NCBI GenBank assembly: GCA_030847615.1
Contig: JAUMIR010000003.1
Coordinates: forward strand, 62,853,001 to 62,917,000
Reading direction: 5' to 3'
Length of the DNA: 64,000 nt
Origin: Gambelia wislizenii
Taxonomy: Eukaryota > Chordata > Lepidosauria > Squamata > Crotaphytidae
Shown here: one piece after another, positions 54,400-64,000 of the stretch
Layout of the letters: each line of letters opens with the position of its first letter
Numbering within the stretch: the stretch's first letter is position 1
Translations under genes and position numbers: made by a program
The notes under the pieces: generated by a model
What the model was told of the DNA's origin: nothing
Seen by the model: only the letters and a program-made list of their open reading frames with translations
Database searches by the model: none

Positions 54400-54523
54400 C
54401 AACAGCCTGCTGAAAAGTTTACAAATCCCGAAACTCCTGGTTATGTTGGATTTGCAAACCTTCCAAACCAGGTTCATCGGAAGTCTGTGAAAAAAGGCTT
54501 TGAGTTTACCCTTATGGTGGTTG
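54400..54523 (+). CDS. SEPTIN2: SEPTIN2 second coding exon (N-terminus to P-loop)
   Basis: The 124-nt exon runs from acceptor TTTACAG (54393-54399) to donor G|GTAAGAG (GT at 54524-54525), phase 0 in and phase 1 out. It encodes 41 codons plus one base: [19 protein letters not shown] at the start, then [20 protein letters not shown] and VVG, the Gly being completed by the next exon. The polybasic RKSVKKGF stretch is the septin phosphoinositide-binding motif that precedes the GTPase domain, and VVG is the beta strand leading into the P-loop Gxxxx[23 protein letters not shown] matches septin 2 rather than septin 7, which has QVYRKSVKRG. Compared with 'PTQF/PAQF' as I recall it in mammals and birds, this copy reads PAEKF, one residue longer. 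The remaining GTPase exons are not in the window. Confidence 0.95.
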
Positions 54524-55077
54524 GTAAGAGCAGTTTTTTCTTAATCTTTCTCTCTCCAATAGAAATGATAAAGAAAGCAACATCAACATATTGACAGTGC
54601 AGTATGAACATTATACCTGAGTTATTCATCACCAGCTGAAATGTATCCAGCATTGGCAAGCTCTGTACCTGATATCCCAAAGGGATCCATACAGTCTGCT
54701 GTTTTCCTGCTCCTTTTCTTTTAAATCCATGAATCTTTTCAGTAACTTTGAGAGTCCTTGACTGTTTGTATCCTTTTTTTAAAAAAGCCCAGGAATTTTA
54801 GCAGCACTGTCTCAGAGAGCCCTTACCCGTGTTTTCTAGTCCTTTGAAAGAAAAAACATTCCTTTTGAGTTATGGTAGGCCCTCCGTTTTTGTTTTGTTT
54901 TCTCCTAGGAAGTCCCTTCTTTTGAAACTTTGACTTTCAAGGCCACTTTAACTTGGGCAACAGCCAAAAACTGTTAAATGCTGAAGTATCTATCACAATT
55001 TCCTCATAAGTTATGACTGCCCCCTCCCAGATGGGAATTTCTACTTGAAATTCAGGACTGCACTTTGAATAATAACC

Positions 55078-55173
55078 AGTTTTCCCATAGATGTGGCTTA
55101 GAACATCCTAAGCTCTTGGGTTGGCTCCTCCCATCACTCCAGGAAGGCAGGGAATGGAACTAAAGAAAGGACT
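55078..55173 (+). repeat. DIRS left inverted terminal repeat
   Basis: 'agctcttgggttggctcctc' and 'actccaggaaggcagggaat' correspond inversely to the right repeat at 60411-60490 with a few mismatches. Confidence 0.9.
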
Positions 55174-55574
55174 TCTGGTCGGACCCAAAGGAGGTCCAGC
55201 TTGGCCACATGATGACTCGAGACCTTTCTCCCTTTCTTCTCCTTGCTCCAAAAAAAAAAAATAATAATCCCCTTCTTTCTCACTCTCTCTCCTGCTCCCA
55301 ATTCTTGCTTCCTCTTCTCAAACCCCTCTCTCCAGTCTCAGACTGCCTGCGCTGAACTCTTTCCGCGAAGTCATGCCCAGGAAGCATTCCCAGAAGGATG
55401 CCACTGGGCGATCTACCCTCCCCCTGGCTTCACTCCCCTCGCTTTGTGCAGCAGCAAGCCTGGCCACTGGAGCAACATAGGCCACCCCTATGGATGGGGC
55501 ACCTGGGTCCAGGGAGGTGTGAACCAACTCCCTCCTGAAGCACAGCCTGGGTATCCCTCACCAACCTGACCCAC

Positions 55575-57180
55575 TAGGTCATGGAGGCACATAGGAAGCG
55601 CAGACCCCAGCTTTGCCGACTGAGTGTTTTGGGGGGCCCTATGTGTTGGATTGGGGAGGAAGCGGCCTCAGACCTCTCTCCATGGGTCCAAGAGCTGGTA
55701 GCCAGAGAGACTGCAGTGATTAGGGCCATGGTAACGGCCAACTTGGTTTCCCTCGAGGGGGAGGGTTAAAGAGCAGCCTTCCCCCAAAACGATGTACGAG
55801 AAAGAAGGGTGGAAGGTCGCCCCCCTCCACAGCAGCAGGCTTCCCAACCATGATTCAACCAGTGGCAGCCTCCCACCACTGCAAGCCCTCTCCCCACCAA
55901 ATAAGCACAGTCAGCTTCAACCTCTTCCAGCCACCACCTTGGTCATGCGATTGAGGACCCCCAGCAATGGGGTCTTTTCCATAGGGGGGAAGGACCAGAT
56001 AGCCTCTACTTCTGAGGCCTCCCACACCCCCGAGGGAACAGTTGGGGGGAGGAGGAGTTTGATGATGCCAGGTACTCAGATGGGGAGGTGGTGTCCGAAG
56101 CCTATTCGGACGATGGCCACTCTGGATTAGAGAAAGAGGAGTTGTCTACTGATGAGGGAGGGGGCAACCACCAGGAACAGGTGAGCGTGCACTTGTTTAA
56201 ACTTGAGGATCTCCCTACCCTCATCAGAAAGACTTTTAAGACTCTGGGCGTACCCCTCCCATCCAGGATGCTGTCGTGGCTCAGCCTCCTCATCCTCTGA
56301 GTCCTTCTCATCCTAGCTGGCCATGACAGATCCCTTACTAGACAAGGATAGACTGGCCATGAAGGAGGACCTATACCCCAGAGCATCCCCCTCCCCACTG
56401 GGAAAACTCTTCCCTGTGAGCTTTATGCAGGTAGTGAGGGAGGAATGAAACAGCCCTGGGGTCCACAGGTCCTGCCACAGCTCCACTAGGAAATTATATG
56501 ATTTCGACCAACCCTTTCTAGACAAGCTTCAGATCCCTCCTGTGGATGCCCCCATGGATGCACTAATCTCTACAGTTTTTTGCAGGGATGGGGAGGACTC
56601 CCTAAAGAATCCAGATGACAGAAGGACAGACGGCTTCAAGCGAGCCCATGAGGCACTATGCTCTCACTCAGGATGGCACTGCAATGGACCAAGGAGGTCC
56701 TGGCCCAGGTGCTGGTGGGGAAGACTAGTTTAAGACAGGGCCTGAATAAGTTGCAGAAGGCCACACCATTCATTGCTGATGGGACTCTGGGCGCAGTCCA
56801 CTTTGCAGCCAGGGGTCAGGTGGCTGCAGTGATGGCCAGGCAGCAGCTATGGCTAAAGAACTGGACAGTGGACTCCAAGTCGAAGCAGAATCTGGCATCC
56901 AGCTCCTTCCTGGGGCAGAGGGAATTATTTGGAGACTTCCTCGAACCAGTTTAGGACAAGGACAAGAAGGCTGTAGCCTCAGGTAGAAAGAAGGAAGAGA
57001 AGAATATCTTTTGACGGGGCCAGTCCTTTCACTCCTCCAGGACCTTCTCCAATTCAGCCTCCAGATTGTTCCAGTCCAGAGACTCCAGACCCTCCAAACA
57101 ACAATGGGGAGAATCCAGGCAGCAGGCTAGGAATAATGCATGAAAGCCCCAGTTCAACAACAACAGGAATCAACACAAGA
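55575..57180 (+). pseudogene. DIRS gag-like remnant
   Basis: Broken frames with acidic linker segments (SEAYSDDGHSG, EKEELSTDEGGG). They are followed by the conserved DIRS Gag block around 56540-56945: PPVDAPMDALIS, DDRRTDGFKRAHEAL, and after a frameshift ADGTLGAVHFAARGQVAAV, RQQLWLKNW and QRELFGDFLEPV. A frameshift lies between 56650 and 56700, and stops are at 56438 and 56953. The role in the family is a structural/nucleic-acid-binding protein. Confidence 0.75.
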
Positions 57181-57209
57181 CCAATTGTAACTCAGTTCTG
57201 CCAGTAGGG

Positions 57210-58760
57210 GGCAGACTTTGGCAGTTTGTGATGGAATGGGAGAACTCTACCACAGACAAGTGGGTGTTGGACACTATTCGCAGGGGCTGTCGAAAAGAGT
57301 TCACCCACAGACCTCCCACCCGCTTCACTCCTACACCAAGGTCGAATCCCTTAAAACACTTCCTCCTACTGGAAGCCATTCACAATTCTACGCCCACTGG
57401 GTGACATAGAAGTGGTCCCCTTATCACAGAGAAAAAAGGGGGTTTATTCCAACCTCTTCCTCATCCCCAAAAAGAACAGGTCATGGAGGGCCATTCTCAA
57501 CCTAAGAGGTCTAAACCACTTTGTCAGGAAGAGGCATTTTCAGATAGGGACTCTGAAGCACATCCTGGAGGTGATTTGTCCAGACTTCTTAGCATCCCTT
57601 GATTTGCGGGATGCATACTGTATTTTCACATTCCCGTGCATCAGGACCATCGAGCCTTTCTTAGATTTTTTCCTACAGCTCGGAGCATTTTCAATACAGG
57701 GTGCTGCCTTTCGGCCTGTCATCAGCCCCCAGGGTGTTCACCAAGATCTTGGTGGCTTGCTGGAGAGGAGAGGGCCTGCATGTCTATCCCTACCTGGACA
57801 ACTTGCTCATTCGGTCAAGATCAAGGAACTAGTTGACGTAAATCACATCCAGTCTTCACTAGAGAGGCACAGTTTTCTGGTGAATGACAAGAATTCCCCC
57901 ACTCCATCTCAACAAATTCAAGATTTGGGAGCTCAACTGGACACGGTCATGGGCATGGTGTCACTCCCCTCTCAGAGAATCAAGGTCATCCCAAGGTGAT
58001 CTGGGAGGTTCACAAATACAAGAACATGGATCTGATGAAGCTAGTGCACCTCCAGGGCTTGATGACTGCAGCAATGGAATGACTTCCATGGGCACGTTTC
58101 CACTCCAGGCCTCTTCATTGGCTTCTTCTCCCCTTCCGGGTGGACATCATTGCCAAGCATCACTCCCTAATCAGGATCCCCCGAGGGTGGCCAGATCTCT
58201 CAATTGGTGGATGTCTCCAGCAATCAGGAGGGGAAGACCCATCTGGAATCCAGAACGGATCCAGATATCCACAGATGCCAGCCTGAGGGGGTGGGGAGCC
58301 CACTGCAGACCATTGCTAGCCCAAGGCCACTGAAGCTAGTAGGAGGCCTCTTAGAGTATCAACTGGCTTGATCCGAGAGCGATCAGGATGGCCCTTCTGT
58401 CCTTCCTCCCGACAGTGCAGGGCTGCGCAGTGCTGATAAGGGCCAACAACACTTCAACGAAGGCACATATAAATTGCAAGTGGGGTCGAGGTCACAGACC
58501 CTCATGACGGAGGCACAGCTTCTATTCACCTGGGTGGAGGAGAATCTCTCTGGAGGCTGAATACTTGCAAGAAGAGCTGAACACCACTGCCGACTGGCTA
58601 AGCTGGACGGACATAGACCCAGGAGAATGGAGCCTCCACCTGGAGATACTCGACCTGATCTTGGGGATCCTGGGATGTCCAGTATTGGACCTCTTCGCCT
58701 CTCCAGTAAACACCAAACTTCAGCGGTTCTTCCCAAGGTTCAGGATGGAAGACACAGAGG
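57210..58760 (+). pseudogene. DIRS reverse transcriptase and RNase H remnant
   Basis: RT signatures in order: WVLDTIRRG at about 57260, GVYSNLFLIPKKNRSWRAIL at 57430-57490, LDLRDAY at 57598-57620. A frame change follows to FHIPVHQDHRAFLRF. The catalytic loop reads HVYPYLDNLLIR at about 57778-57815, with Asn where the family has the second catalytic Asp. RNase H is marked by QISTDASLRGWGAHC at about 58262-58306. The downstream DIRS block includes ADWLSWTDIDPGEWSLH at 58593-58643 and LDLFASPVNTKLQRFFPRF. Frameshifts separate these pieces. Confidence 0.85.
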
Positions 58761-58979
58761 GCATGGATACGCTCACAGCCAGATGGCCACTGGGACTGCT
58801 CTGCGGATTTCTACCAATTCCCCTGATATCGCATCTGCTTTCCAAGGTATGGAAGGAAGACACAACTGTAATCCTCGTGGCCCCTGCCTGGCTAAGGAAG
58901 GCCTGGTACTCTGAACTTCTCAGCATGGTGCAAGAGAACATTCCCCTACCAGTTCAACCAGATCTTCTGAGTCAGGGGC

Positions 58980-60061
58980 AGATATGCCACCCAGACTCTG
59001 TGTTGCTACAGCTTCATGCCTGGAAATTGAGCGGACTTCGCTGAGGAGGAGAGGCTACTCGCCCAAAGTAGTCAAGACTATCCTGGCTGCCCATAGGCTA
59101 TCCATGCTGCGTATTTATGAATACACCTTCAGGTTTTTCCGCAGGTGATGTAGGCGTAAAGGCTTTGACTGCGCAGCCATAGAGATTCCTCACCTATTGG
59201 ACTTCCTCCAAGATGGCACAGACCTTCGACTTTACCCCAACACCCCAAAGAGGCAGGTGGCTGTTATCACTTCCCTATTGCCGCCAGCAAGGGCATCGGC
59301 AGTAGTTTCACATCCCCACCTCCACATATTCCTGAAGGGATTAGCCAACCTGGCCCCACCAATATCGCATTGGTTTCCATCTTGGAATCTACACATGGTT
59401 CTAAAGGTGCTGATGAGTCCTCCTTTTGAACCTCTGAGGGATGCATCTCTTCAGCACCTCTCCTGAACGGTGTTATTCCATGTGTCCATCACTGCAGCAT
59501 GCAGAGTCTTGGAAGTGGCAGCCCTCTCCATAAGAGAAGACCTCTGTATCATTAGGCCTGATAGGAATCATTAGGAAGGAAGAACCATCTTCATTCCTAA
59601 TGTCAGTTCAGCCTTCCACAGGTTGCAATTGATCATTCTGCCTTCCTTCTGCCCAAGACCTTCATCTGATCTGGAAAGAATTTGACATATGCTAGATGTA
59701 AGGCAGGCAGTCCAGATTTACCTCAAGAGAACCAGACCTTTCATGCCTTGGAGGCTTTCTTTGTATCATTCCACCAGAGATACCTGGGGAGGAACGTATC
59801 TTCTTCCAACCTGAGTCGGTGGATTAAGGCTTGTATCATACTCTGCTATAGACTCTTAGACCTGCAGCTACCTGGCCATGTCACAGCTCACTCTACTAGG
59901 AGTACTGCAACCACTGCAGCTTGAGCCACCAGTGCTACCTTGGAGGAGATTTGTAAGGAGGCCATGTGCAGGTCAGTCTCCACCATTATCAGACATTATA
60001 AAGACTGGATAAATTTCAACCGGCTGAGGCTGCCTTTGGCAGACGGGTCCTACAACACATA
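58980..60061 (+). pseudogene. DIRS tyrosine recombinase remnant
   Basis: The N-terminal core-binding part includes RGYSPKVVKTILAAHRLSM at about 59050-59105. The catalytic domain shows AACRVLEVAALSIREDL (candidate first Arg) at about 59497-59550, HSTRSTATTAA (H-x-x-R) at 59887-59920 and IIRHYKDWINFN (candidate nucleophile Tyr) at about 59985-60020. Stops occur at 59461-59467 and 59922. The enzyme family integrates the circular DIRS cDNA by site-specific recombination. Confidence 0.85.
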
Positions 60062-60121
60062 GTTACCCTGTGAGCCATTTTTTTTTGCCAGTGCTCTCAC
60101 GCAGAGTAGAGAGGCTTTGGT

Positions 60122-60230
60122 ATGTCCCAAGAGCTCAAGAATGTTCTGAGCCACATCCACAGGAAAAAGGAATGTTGGTCTTACCTGTGCTGTGTTCATT
60201 TTCTGTGGATTGGCAAAGAACATCCTCCCT
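60122..60230 (+). repeat. DIRS internal complementary region
   Basis: 'gagctcaagaatgttctgag' (60131-60150) repeats the outer right terminus directly. 'ggtcttacctgtgctgtgtt' and 'ttctgtggattggcaaagaa' (60177-60220) are inverse to 'ttcgccaatccatggaaaat' and 'cacaggtaagacg' at 60490-60530. This is the internal sequence that pairs the element's ends during DIRS replication. Confidence 0.8.
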
Positions 60231-60410
60231 TCCCAGAGGGCGCTGGCATAGTTCTTTTCCAGGTTACTGTTATTGTTGTTATTCCTTTCGTTTTTCCCAT
60301 TGTTTTTCATCCATGCATTCTTCCTTTCTCACCTGGTCTGGAGCACATGTAGTGAAGTCGGCTTTACAATTAACTGAAGAGGTGGGCTGGCTCCTCCCCC
60401 TTTGGGGCTG

Positions 60411-60540
60411 GCCAGAAGTCCTTTCTTCAGTTCCATTTCCTGCCTTCCTGGAGTGATGGGAGGAGCTAACCCAAGAGCTCAGGATGTTCTTCGCCAATCC
60501 ATGGAAAATGAGCGTATCACAGGTAAGACGAATGTTCCTA
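60411..60540 (-). repeat. DIRS right inverted terminal repeat
   Basis: Inverse of the left repeat over about 80 bp ('cagaagtcctttcttcagtt', 'cttcctggagtgatgggagg'). It extends further outward to 'cacaggtaagacgaatgttc' than the left copy, which lacks this part. Confidence 0.88.
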
Positions 60541-60864
60541 TCTCACTCTTTCAAACTTTGAGGTATCTAGCATGGTATCCTGATGAGTTATGGCTGCAAC
60601 AAGCAGAAACAGACATATACAAGTAGACATTCTTCTTAAAAAATCAGAACATACAAGTCAGAACCTGTGAAAATGTTGGTAGCTGCATCACATTGTGTCA
60701 GCTTCCATCCATGAAGTCTGTCAAAAGCTCTCTATAGAAGTGCTGAGAGATTTCTCTTGGGGGAGCCACAACCAGTCACAGTACTGGGTTAAAAGAGCCA
60801 ATTGTCTGACGTAGTATAAAGCAATTTGATACTCCTGAAAAAGAGAATAACTAGAGAGATAAGA

Positions 60865-61120
60865 TTTCCAGAAATTTTAAAGTCATGGGGGAAAATATGT
60901 GGGGGGGGGGTTTCAGAAATGAAATAGAAAGTTTTGAAAAAATTGGGGAAAAGTGATATTAGCATTCTTTATAGATTGAATATTCATTTTGTTACTATAG
61001 AAACATAAATACATTATATACATAATATGACACTGTGATATACTTGTTTGGTATAAAATTATCATGTTTGTTATATTAAAAGTATAGTTCAGTCAGGCAG
61101 ACAACACTTTCAAACTGAAT
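60865..61120. mobile_element. Second copy of the 12501-12943 element (partial)
   Basis: Shares 'gatttccagaaattttaaag', 'catgggggaaaa', 'aaacataaa' and 'ggtataaaattatca' with the 12.5-kb copy. The right end is not defined. Confidence 0.55.
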
Positions 61121-61439
61121 TCCCCTTTTAATTTTTTAATTTTTTTATTGTTGCTACAAATGGAAACATGGATTTTGTAATATCTTTAAGAATAATGAAT
61201 AAAATGTTTAAGACAAGCTGTTCATACATTTACACCCCCAAATTTCTAAAAACTATACAACAGGAAGACTTTAATGTAAGACAAATGTACAATATCTGTT
61301 CACTGCAATTCCTGGTCTTGTTGGTCTTTTCTCAGTTCTTTTTAGGAGAATAAATAGAATAAATTGACACTCTGTGTCAAGAGACCAAATAATTGTGTCT
61401 GTTTTACTACTATAGTTTAGGACCTTGTAGTTTCATTTT

Positions 61440-61901
61440 TATTCTTATTTTCAGGTTTTTTTTAATCTTTATTAAATTTTCCAGAAATAAGGTATTCATA
61501 CTATTATATACATTAATCAAAATTCCATACCTAAGATTTTACCAAATTCTATTTTTTTCATGTTCTTATTCATAATAAACATATTCATATACTTATGTAC
61601 ATTCATTAGCTTTCCATATATAATAATTTTGCCAATAATCATACAGCCTTTAACCTTAAAGACATCATATAGTCTGCTTTCCTAACTTCCTTTACACATT
61701 TTTTTATTGGGCTAATTTGTTGCTTATCTACACTTCATGCAGTTCCCCATCCTTCTACTTTACCTCCGCTCTCTCTTAGCTTATCTATTCCTCTCTTCTG
61801 AATTTCACATACCTCCATAATTATACGTTAGGATATAATAAAATCCCTTATTTCAATATAACCTATATCATCTTCTCTCTTATTCATTCGTTTCTTTGTT
61901 T

Positions 61902-61933
<32 letters not shown>

Positions 61934-64000
61934 TATTATTACCACATAGCATTATTTTGATCAATATACTTGCTGATCATCGTTCACTTATTTCTCTAGT
62001 CTAACTTGAGATAGTTTCTGATATGTCCTTATATAGATCTCCAACTTTTTCCCAATAATCTAATAGTAATTTCCAATCCTCCTTCATTTTACCACTCCCT
62101 TTCTGTCTCATTCTATTAGTTAGCTCATCCAGCTCTGTTAAATCCAACAGCTTATCTTTCCATTCTTCTATCTTTAGTTGTTCTTTTAGTTTCCATTTTT
62201 TCGCAACAATCATCCTAGCTGCGGTAATCATATATAGTATGATCCTCCATAATTTGTTTTCTTCATTCTTATTTAAACCTTTGATTATGTTTAATAGATA
62301 TAGTTCGGGGACAAATTCCAATTTGATTTGTAAGATGTTATTGATACGGTTATGGACATCTAACCAAAAATTTTTGACTATGGCACAGGTCCATGTATAA
62401 GCGAACTCGGAGATTTACTGCACTTCCAGCAATTAACATTTATCATAATCTTCATTTTATTAAGTTTTACTGGAATGTAATACCACCTATTTGAGATTTT
62501 AAGATAATTTTCTTTTAGATTTTGACATGCGGTAATTTCATGGTTCTCTTCCATGCCTTCATCCAATCTTCCAAATCTATACTATATCCAAAATCCTGAG
62601 CCCACCTCACCATATAGTCTTTGATATATACCTGTTCAAATTTTCTAGTGTAAAGTAGTTTATAGAATTTTGATAGTAGTTTCCTCTGAGACTCACCCCA
62701 TATCACTTTATCCAGCTCGTTTAATTCTTTCTCTACTCCTCCCTCTTTCAGTTCTTCTCTATATCTTGATTTTATTTGGTAATAAGAGAACCAATTTATA
62801 TTAGATATCATTTCCAGTTGTTCTTTCATTTTTAATGTTCTCGTACCTTCCTTTCCTATTTCTGTTATATCTGAGTATCTCATCCAACAGTTAGTTTCAT
62901 TCCATCTTGCCTGGAATGCTTCCTGCGAGGAGGTCCAAACTGGTATTTTAAAATAAAAGCTATCCTTCACTCTTAGCCAGGTCCTAAGTAACCCTTTTCT
63001 CACGCAGTGATTTTCAAAATCCTTGTTCACCTTGTATTTCTCGTATATCAGATATGCATGCCACCCATATCGTATATCTTGTTTTTCCACATTTACTATT
63101 TTCTCTTTCGTTAGTTTTACCCAATCTTTCAACCACAGAAACGTCGCTGCTTCGTAACATGATCTTAAATCAGGTAGTCCCCAACCTCCCCTTTCTATAT
63201 CATCTAGTAAGTAACTCCACTTAATCCTAGCCTCCTTCTTTTCCCAAATATAGTTTCTCAACACCTTTTCCCGTACATCGAAGATATATTCCTTATGTAT
63301 TATCGGAAGATTCTGGAAAAGGTATAACAATTTGGGGAGCACTACCATTTTAATTGATGCTATTTTTCCTAGCATTGTAACTTTTTTTTCCTCCACGCTT
63401 CCAAATCTTTTTAAATTTCCAACCATAGTCTATAATAATTATTGTCGTATAAATCCCCATTTCGTTTTGTAAGCCAGATTCCTAAATATTTAGTTCTTTT
63501 AACTATTTCACATCCCGTTTTTGCTCTTAAGTCTTCTTCCTCCCTCTTATTCATGTTTTTCATCAAAATCGAAGTTTTAAGTTTGTGTATTTTAAATCCA
63601 GAATGGTCTCCAATGTTTGCTAACGTTTCCATTAGTTCTTCGACTTGGTCTGTTGGATTTTCTAGGATAATAACCAAATTGTCCGCAAACACTCTTAATT
63701 TATATGTATATCCCTTAACTTTAACTCCTGGGATCTTTGTGTTTGCTCTAATACTATTATTCAACACTTCCAGTACTGCAATGAAAAGCAAGGGTGAAAT
63801 GGGACAACTCTCTCTTGTCCCTTTCTTAATCTTAATCATATTCGATCTCTCCCAGTTTATAATCAACTGTGCAGACTATTCTGTATATATCTGTTCTATC
63901 CTCTTCACAAATTTTTCATCCAGGTTCATCCTCTCCAATACTACTAGCATAAAGTCCCACTTCACGTTATCAAATGCCTTCTTGGCATCGATAAACATCA
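61440..64000 (-). mobile_element. L1 LINE, 3' half (continues past window end)
   Basis: The 3' UTR lies at about 61440-61995, with a T-rich edge and a (TTA)n run. ORF2 C-terminal frames follow at 62001-62321, 62378-62566 and 62515-63426. The RT palm is at 63411-63866 and the RT fingers run to 64000 (IDAKKAFDNVKW-like at the edge). Motifs are GTRESCPISPLLF and, at the catalytic site, FADNLVIIL, with Asn in place of the second Asp. The C-terminal domain has WKDWVKL-like and ARMIVAKKWK residues. An in-frame stop interrupts the start side near 63876 and a frame change lies at 63411-63426. Antisense to SEPTIN2, and better preserved than the L1 pieces at 6.8 and 9 kb. Confidence 0.93.
61898..61940. 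repeat. (TTA)n microsatellite in the L1 3' UTR
   Basis: Eight or more 'tta' units within the presumed 3' UTR. Confidence 0.93.

Larger units (their letters stand above)
55078..60540 (+). mobile_element. DIRS-type tyrosine-recombinase retrotransposon, degenerate
   Basis: About 5.4 kb bounded by inverted terminal repeats (left about 55078-55173, right about 60411-60540), with an internal complementary region at about 60122-60230. Order: gag-like, RT, RNase H, tyrosine recombinase. This combination, with inverted rather than direct long repeats and no integrase of the DDE type, identifies DIRS. It is inserted in sense orientation in a SEPTIN2 intron about 550 bp after the exon. Stops and frameshifts occur in every domain, so it is inactive. 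Confidence 0.92.
54524..64000 (+). other. SEPTIN2: SEPTIN2 intron after the second coding exon (continues past window)
   Basis: At least 9.5 kb, almost wholly DIRS and L1 sequence. No exon with the expected ESGLGKST continuation was seen. 54524-55077 and 60541-60864 hold no recognised element apart from a short shared motif (54984-55020 versus 60560-60597). Confidence 0.8.

Overview
The window looks like nuclear DNA from a squamate reptile, probably an iguanian lizard. The evidence is abundant CR1 LINEs with an ATTCTATG-type 3' end, L1 fragments, a DIRS-type tyrosine-recombinase retrotransposon, tRNA-derived SINEs whose tail reads '...CATAAGTCGGAACAACTTGAAG', 5S-rRNA-derived SINEs, and many TA-flanked Tigger-like and hAT-like DNA elements. 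There are no prokaryotic genes, operons or CRISPR arrays. The species call is an inference.

Host genes. Two coding exons of septin 2 (SEPTIN2, + strand) can be read. One is a 33-nt (or 30-nt) exon at 46801-46833 carrying the start codon and three codons. The other is a 124-nt exon at 54400-54523 encoding the septin N-terminus up to the first glycine of the P-loop. A CpG-rich region around 38.56-39.96 kb holds a likely noncoding SEPTIN2 first exon, with a splice donor at 39282. It also holds a second noncoding exon on the minus strand, with a donor at 38831-38830 and a YY1 motif. In vertebrates SEPTIN2 lies head-to-head with HDLBP (vigilin), so the leftward transcript is inferred to be HDLBP. 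No HDLBP coding exon was seen. A second CpG island at 24.75-26.03 kb lies inside this presumed HDLBP 5' intron and may be an alternative promoter. The rest of SEPTIN2 lies beyond 64 kb.

Layout. 0.2-38.5 kb is presumed HDLBP 5' intron filled with repeats. It contains a near full-length CR1 (15.55-19.9 kb, minus) with ORF1 and ORF2 remnants, a GC-rich 1.75-kb element built of consecutive hairpins (10.12-11.87 kb), seven Tigger-like MITEs, several SINEs, and a hAT nested in a hAT just upstream of the promoter. 38.5-40 kb is the bidirectional promoter. 40-54.4 kb is SEPTIN2 5' introns with a hAT copy carrying perfect 8-bp target duplications, a 1,071-bp TIR element, and a CR1 interrupted by an antisense CR1 that sits inside an older repeat. 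54.5-64 kb is the next SEPTIN2 intron, with a degenerate DIRS element (about 55.08-60.54 kb) and the 3' half of an L1 running out of the window.

All transposon reading frames are broken by stops or frameshifts. I see no previously undescribed enzymatic system. The most unusual items are the hairpin-cascade element, the tiny start exon of SEPTIN2, the readable nesting history of the transposons, and the paired CpG islands. Boundaries of old repeats are approximate unless a target-site duplication is stated.
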